A stretch of DNA of 64,000 bases, taken from Verrucomicrobiota bacterium. GTDB lineage: Bacteria; Verrucomicrobiota; Verrucomicrobiia; Chthoniobacterales; SZAS-18. The stretch is taken from contig JANXRG010000094.1 of the NCBI GenBank assembly GCA_025353105.1, forward strand, positions 1-64,000, read 5' to 3'. Shown here in pieces: positions 62,143-64,000 of the stretch. How positions within the stretch are numbered: position 1 is the first letter of the stretch; the number at the start of each line of letters is the position of its first letter. A program made the position numbers and the translations under genes. Below the pieces are notes generated by a model. That model saw only the letters and a list, made by a program, of their open reading frames with translations, made no database searches and was not told the origin of the DNA.

Positions 62143-63825
62143 ATGAAACTTCGCGTGTCCCACCTTGCCGCGGTCTTGATTCTTTTGGGGCTGGCGCTGG
62201 GCGTGACCAGTTGCGGCAAACGGTCGACCCGCGTGGCGCACGGAAACAAGGAGCAGATTTTCCATCTCGGCAATTACGCAGAACCGGCGGATCTCGATCC
62301 GCAGATTGTCATCGGCGATTCCGAAAGCCACATTCTCAAGGCACTCTTTGAGGGATTGGTCATTGCTGGCCCAAAAGATCTGCGCCCGCTTCCGGGAGTC
62401 GCCGAGCGCTGGGAAGTGTCGGCGGATGGAAGAGTCTACACCTTTTTCTTGCGCGCGAATGCCGTCTGGTCGGATGGCGAACCCGTCGTCGCCGACGATT
62501 TCGTGAAATCCTACGAGAGAATTCTCAATCCGAAATTGGCCGCGCAGAACGCGGACATGCTATTCGTTTTGAAAGGCGGGGAGGACTACTACGCGGGAAG
62601 GCTGCAGGATTTCTCGAAGGTTGGCGTCAAGGCGCTGGATCCAAAGAGGCTGCAGATCAATCTCCGGACGCCGGTGCCGTATTTTCTGGCGCTACTCAAC
62701 CATCATTCATGGTCACCGGTGCCGGTGAAAATTGTCGATCAGCATGGGAACCGGTACGACAAAGGCAACCGTTGGACGCGCCCGGAAAATCTCGTGAGCA
62801 ATGGTCCCTTCCGGCTCAAGGACTGGAAGACGCAGCAGGAAGTCGTGGTGCAAAAGAACGACAAGTATTGGGATGCGAAACAGGTCCGCTTGAGGGAGAT
62901 CCATTTCTATCCGATCGAATCGCGCGACACCGAGGACCGCGCGTTCCGCGCCGGGCAGCTTCACGCGACCTACGAAATCACCGCGTCGAAATTTGACGCC
63001 TACAAGGCTTCGGCCGGATCGAGTCTGCGCGTCGACCCTTACTACGGAGTGTATTATTTGCGGGTCAATATCGACCCGGCGAAGCAGACGAACCCCGCGT
63101 TGAAGGACGTGCGAGTCCGGCGCGCGTTGTCGATGGCGATCGACCGGGAATCGCTGGTTCGCAACATCACGCGCGCGGGCGAGCGGCCAGCCTTTTCGTT
63201 TGTGCCGCCCGGGCCGGCCGGCTACGAACCGAGAGAAAAATTGACTTTCGACCCGGAGGAGGCCCGGCGGTTACTGGCAGAAGCGGGCTATCCCGGTGGC
63301 AAGGGAATGCCGAGGGTGACCCTGCTGCTTAACACCGATGAGCTTCACAAATCGATCACCGAGGCGTTGCAGCAGATGTGGAAAAAGGAGCTCGGGATTG
63401 AGGTCGAGATCATCAACCAGGAATGGAAGGTCTATCTCGCGACGGAAAACAACCTCGACTACCAAGTCGCACGCGCGGGCTACACCGCGGACTATGGCGA
63501 TCCGAATTCGTTCTTCGACGCCATGCGAACGCTGAGCGGCAATAACAACACGGGCTTCGCGAGCCCAGAGTACGACCGTTTCCTTACCGAATCGCTCTCG
63601 GCCCCGAACCCGGCGGCCCGGGTGGAGCTTCTGCAGCAGGCCGAGGCCGTACTCTTACGCGAGGTCCCGGTCATCCCGCTTTATTTCTACGCCCGGACCT
63701 ATCTGCTTCAGCCCAGCGTGAAGGGATGGGACGCAAACCTGATCGACCATCATCCGTGGAAGTACGTGTACTTGGATGAAAGCGGCATCCCGGAAAAGTT
63801 GCCCACGCTTGGCACGGCCCCCTGA
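62143..63825 (+). CDS. Peptide-binding lipoprotein, OppA-like (second of three)
   Basis: 560 residues from ATG 62143; the frame opens earlier but overlaps the upstream gene. The leader ends VTSC-GKR. It shares the segments KEQIFHLGNYAEPADLDPQ, FEGLVIAGPKDLRPLPGVAERWE and VYLATENNLDYQV with the previous gene. Ligand-pocket residues (YFLALLNHHSW against YFPLMLNHHAW) differ in places, so peptide preference may differ. Same length as the first copy. Confidence 0.93.
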   Translation: MKLRVSHLAAVLILLGLALGVTSCGKRSTRVAHGNKEQIFHLGNYAEPADLDPQIVIGDSESHILKALFEGLVIAGPKDLRPLPGVAERWEVSADGRVYTFFLRANAVWSDGEPVVADDFVKSYERILNPKLAAQNADMLFVLKGGEDYYAGRLQDFSKVGVKALDPKRLQINLRTPVPYFLALLNHHSWSPVPVKIVDQHGNRYDKGNRWTRPENLVSNGPFRLKDWKTQQEVVVQKNDKYWDAKQVRLREIHFYPIESRDTEDRAFRAGQLHATYEITASKFDAYKASAGSSLRVDPYYGVYYLRVNIDPAKQTNPALKDVRVRRALSMAIDRESLVRNITRAGERPAFSFVPPGPAGYEPREKLTFDPEEARRLLAEAGYPGGKGMPRVTLLLNTDELHKSITEALQQMWKKELGIEVEIINQEWKVYLATENNLDYQVARAGYTADYGDPNSFFDAMRTLSGNNNTGFASPEYDRFLTESLSAPNPAARVELLQQAEAVLLREVPVIPLYFYARTYLLQPSVKGWDANLIDHHPWKYVYLDESGIPEKLPTLGTAP

Positions 63826-63913
63826 CCGCCCGGCCACGCCGGAGTTGACCTCACGACCGTAAATCGCGACAACATTGCCCAATCGATCCCCCAGATTCGT
63901 TCCGAACCCGACT

Positions 63914-64000
63914 ATGAAGATTCGCCACTTTGCCCATGCCGCGACCGCGGTCCTTCTCGGTAGCACCCTCTTGACCACCGGATGCGTGAAAAGAGCCTCG
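63914..64000 (+). CDS. Third peptide-binding lipoprotein, 5' end only
   Basis: ATG 63914 opens a frame that reaches the window edge: a signal peptide and lipobox-like TTGC at residues 21-24, then VKRAS, parallel to SKRAT and GKRST in the two genes before it. Only 29 residues are visible. The position, spacing and leader suggest a third tandem paralogue. Confidence 0.75.
   Translation, partial: MKIRHFAHAATAVLLGSTLLTTGCVKRAS

Noticed and set aside
1-64000. tRNA, rRNA, riboswitch or intact transposase genes
   Set aside because: No T-arm/anticodon patterns, rRNA segments, known riboswitch cores or DDE-type transposase frames were found by reading; a covariance-model scan would be needed to be certain.

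Overview
The window is a high-GC bacterial chromosome segment that reads most like a Verrucomicrobiota member, probably Opitutales/Opitutaceae. This placement is inference. It rests on a 34-residue basic AURKAIP1/COX24-type ribosomal protein gene, a long-form HisG, PilT-type ATPases, secreted NHL/thrombospondin-type-3 proteins, multihaem cytochromes and many short inverted-repeat elements between genes. No rRNA, tRNA, CRISPR array or complete IS with a transposase was seen.

0-8.6 kb: 3' end of an unknown gene, a HAD hydrolase, a metallophosphoesterase, a Ser/Thr kinase fused to a universal-stress domain, a secreted tunnelling-fold-like protein, a zinc-finger-less ClpX-like AAA+ ATPase with a duplicated C-terminal module, a small membrane protein, PabB, HisG and the small ribosomal protein. 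8.6-15 kb: TPR protein, three GNAT acetyltransferases, and a twitching-motility block of two PilT-family ATPases plus a receiver-like protein. 15-22 kb (mostly minus strand): VWA and DUF58 proteins without a MoxR ATPase, an SDR protein, a lipoprotein, and a copper-type P-ATPase fused to a second membrane domain. 22-25.2 kb: a visibly AT-richer island with a truncated Rhs gene, whose tail carries an HxH motif, followed after 1 nt by a secreted-protein gene that could be its immunity partner.

25.4-39.6 kb: thioredoxin-like protein, hybrid histidine kinase, and a minus-strand run of family-4 uracil-DNA glycosylase, RluD-type pseudouridine synthase, PlsB-like acyltransferase, alpha/beta hydrolase, four-helix-bundle protein (inside an inverted-repeat element), acyl-CoA ligase, HTH-metallo-beta-lactamase fusion and ankyrin lipoprotein, then a divergent MsbA-like exporter. 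39.6-46.5 kb: GT-C glycosyltransferase, QueA, pilin-like protein, TadA, VOC protein, an envelope cluster (META, YbaY-like and chagasin-like proteins) and Rpe. 46.6-50.7 kb: an electron-transfer locus with a tetrahaem cytochrome c diverging from a membrane cytochrome b-like protein and a decahaem cytochrome c. 50.8-64 kb: HscA-like Hsp70, a 918-residue NHL/repeat secreted protein, Dps, then a peptide-use block with M32 carboxypeptidase, M3 oligopeptidase and three tandem peptide-binding lipoproteins, the last cut by the window edge.

The strongest pattern not explained by genes is a set of palindromic elements. (i) Two 200-bp elements sit between convergent gene pairs (46465-46664, 55669-55868), and their ends supply the TAG stop codons of both flanking genes. 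(ii) Two MITE-like elements (39636-39914, 43753-43928) have about 33-bp terminal inverted repeats starting TAGGAG, and a 14-bp remnant lies at 58147. (iii) Inverted arms built of short repeated words occur at 32401-32928 (enclosing the four-helix gene, whose start codon lies in the repeat), 52648-52795 and 56501-56603, with a single arm at 50740-50792.
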